Source: Pipra filicauda (Eukaryota; Chordata; Aves; Passeriformes; Pipridae). From it: a DNA stretch of 64,000 nt. Both the position numbers and the translations under genes were made by a program. Location of the stretch: NCBI RefSeq assembly GCF_003945595.2, contig NW_024105087.1:3477001-3541000 (forward strand), in the 5' to 3' direction. Positions 63,253 to 64,000 of the stretch are shown piece by piece. The notes beneath the pieces were generated by a model. The model ran no database searches, had not been told where the DNA came from, and worked only from the letters and a program-made list of their open reading frames with translations. How positions within the stretch are numbered: the first letter of the stretch is position 1; each line of letters opens with the position of its first letter.

Positions 63253-63837
63253 TCAGATGATTGTCTTCTTCCCTCTGCTCTGGGGGCTGACCCAGTTGTA
63301 CTCGGCTTGCACCAGCACGAAGCTGTTTTCCCGGATCCTTCGGAAGTGCACCGCCTCCCCGTTTTCCCTGGCGGCGATGCCGGGGTCCGGCTCGCCGAAG
63401 GACACCTCCGTCCGCTTGTGGCAGTGCTGGGCACAGACACAGCGCACGGCGGCTGCCAGCGCCAGGCCCAGGGCGGCCGTGCAGACCAGCAGGATGCCAA
63501 GTTGGGCTGCAAGGAGTCGGCTTCCTCTGCCAAGGTCTTCCCCTTTCCCAGGAACAGCAGATTTGGGAGCTGGTCTGGTCACCCATGCCAGGGTATTCCC
63601 ACCTGCCTCCTCCTCTTTCTCTTCCTCACCCCGGGTGCCGGTCTCCTCTGGCAGCGGTGCCAACTCTCTTTCTGCCATTTGCCTTGAAGCCAAGGACAAA
63701 TTGCCAGCAGTGCTGGCATCCCCAAACCAGGCTGTGGTTGCAGCAGCATCACCCAGGTGAGTGTGTACGTGCAGGGCAGAGGGAGACGCTGTCACATGCA
63801 GGGAGTCTTTCGAGACTGCCTCGCTCTTGGTACTGGC
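63253..63837 (-). CDS. REELD1: REELD1 terminal coding exon(s), C-terminal part
   Basis: The - strand frame is open from the acceptor TTTTTGCTTTCAAAG (exon from 63,837, phase 0) to TAA at 63,253-63,255, encoding 194 residues. First comes a Ser/Thr/Ala/Glu-rich juxtamembrane stretch (acidic EEEKEEEAGG). Then comes one transmembrane helix (LLAAQLGILLVCTAALGLAL, about 63,445-63,516). Last is a cytoplasmic tail with CHKRTEVSFGEP and ENSFVLVQAEYNWV. The tail agrees with what I remember of reelin-domain-containing protein 1, a single-pass membrane protein of unknown function whose gene neighbours SLC10A7 in amniotes. A small intron inside the open stretch (possible acceptor CTCCTTGCAG before CCCAACTTGG) cannot be ruled out. 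The reelin domain lies beyond the window. Confidence 0.8.
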   Translation of the reverse strand, partial: ASTKSEAVSKDSLHVTASPSALHVHTHLGDAAATTAWFGDASTAGNLSLASRQMAERELAPLPEETGTRGEEEKEEEAGGNTLAWVTRPAPKSAVPGKGEDLGRGSRLLAAQLGILLVCTAALGLALAAAVRCVCAQHCHKRTEVSFGEPDPGIAARENGEAVHFRRIRENSFVLVQAEYNWVSPQSRGKKTII

Positions 63838-64000
63838 CTTTGAAAGCAAAAACACACCAAAATGTGTTTGAGGAAGGAAGAGAAAGGGGGGTGATTATGT
63901 TCTCACTACCTACATCATAGTACAGTTCAACTCTTGACACCCACATGTCCCTTTGCCCTTAAAATAACCCTTCTCCATTCCCTGGTTACTCAGTACCTTT
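63838..64000 (-). other. REELD1: REELD1 intron (continues outside window)
   Basis: Intron sequence on the - strand side, ending in a pyrimidine-rich acceptor. No further exon is recognisable before the window ends. Confidence 0.6.

Overview
This is nuclear DNA from a vertebrate, almost certainly a bird. Evidence: several CR1 LINE fragments of the avian type (3' ends finishing in ATTCTATG/ATTCTGTG octamers), short GC-rich genes set in AT-rich sequence, GT-AG introns, and three animal genes. I recognise the 3' part of SLC10A7 (+ strand), a complete acrosin-type serine protease gene (ACR-like, + strand) and the last exon of REELD1 (- strand). SLC10A7 and REELD1 are convergent neighbours in other amniotes as I remember it, so the backbone looks like ordinary conserved synteny.

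Layout. 1-39,733 holds the last six coding exons of SLC10A7 (4591-4674, 15519-15684, 18524-18575, 20095-20168, 36271-36416, 39689-39733) with introns of 1.5 to 16 kb. Inside the introns are a decayed Ty3/gypsy-type integrase with a readable D,D(35)E pattern (about 7.03-7.42 kb), young CR1 3' ends (1.0, 12.2 and 35.0 kb) and an old, internally deleted CR1 (21.2-21.9 kb). The SLC10A7 3'UTR probably ends at about 40.8 or 42.35 kb. 42.4-50.7 kb is AT-rich intergenic DNA with one CpG-dense patch (46.38-46.51 kb).

At 50.76 kb the composition changes sharply. A CR1 3' end is followed at once by a compact GC-rich gene of five exons and about 2.8 kb (51,279-54,047). It encodes a 477-residue preproacrosin-like protein: signal peptide, light chain, VVGG activation site, His/Asp/Ser triad and trypsin-like S1 Asp. 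Its proline-rich tail has ten 10-residue repeats, then a polyproline run and a conserved-looking C-terminal segment. A poly(A) signal follows at 54,215. Downstream lies a 5'-truncated RTE-like LINE (55,103-56,708, - strand) with intact 14-bp target-site duplications. A second CR1 fragment, in the same orientation as the first, closes the GC-rich block at 57.35 kb.

The remaining 6.6 kb holds an orphan CpG island (57.96-58.39 kb, 42 CpGs counted by eye in 420 bp), an unexplained exon-like segment with a consensus GC-AG donor (60,421-60,587), a long near-perfect hairpin (62,561-62,629) and the REELD1 terminal exon (63,253-63,837, - strand).

The genes are not expected to work as one pathway. SLC10A7 is a Golgi/secretory-pathway transporter-like protein linked to calcium and glycosylation. 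Acrosin is a sperm acrosomal protease. REELD1 is a poorly known membrane protein. The most unusual point is a germ-cell protease gene in a foreign-looking, retroelement-bracketed GC island between two conserved neighbours. No prokaryotic features, CRISPR arrays, tRNA or rRNA genes were seen.
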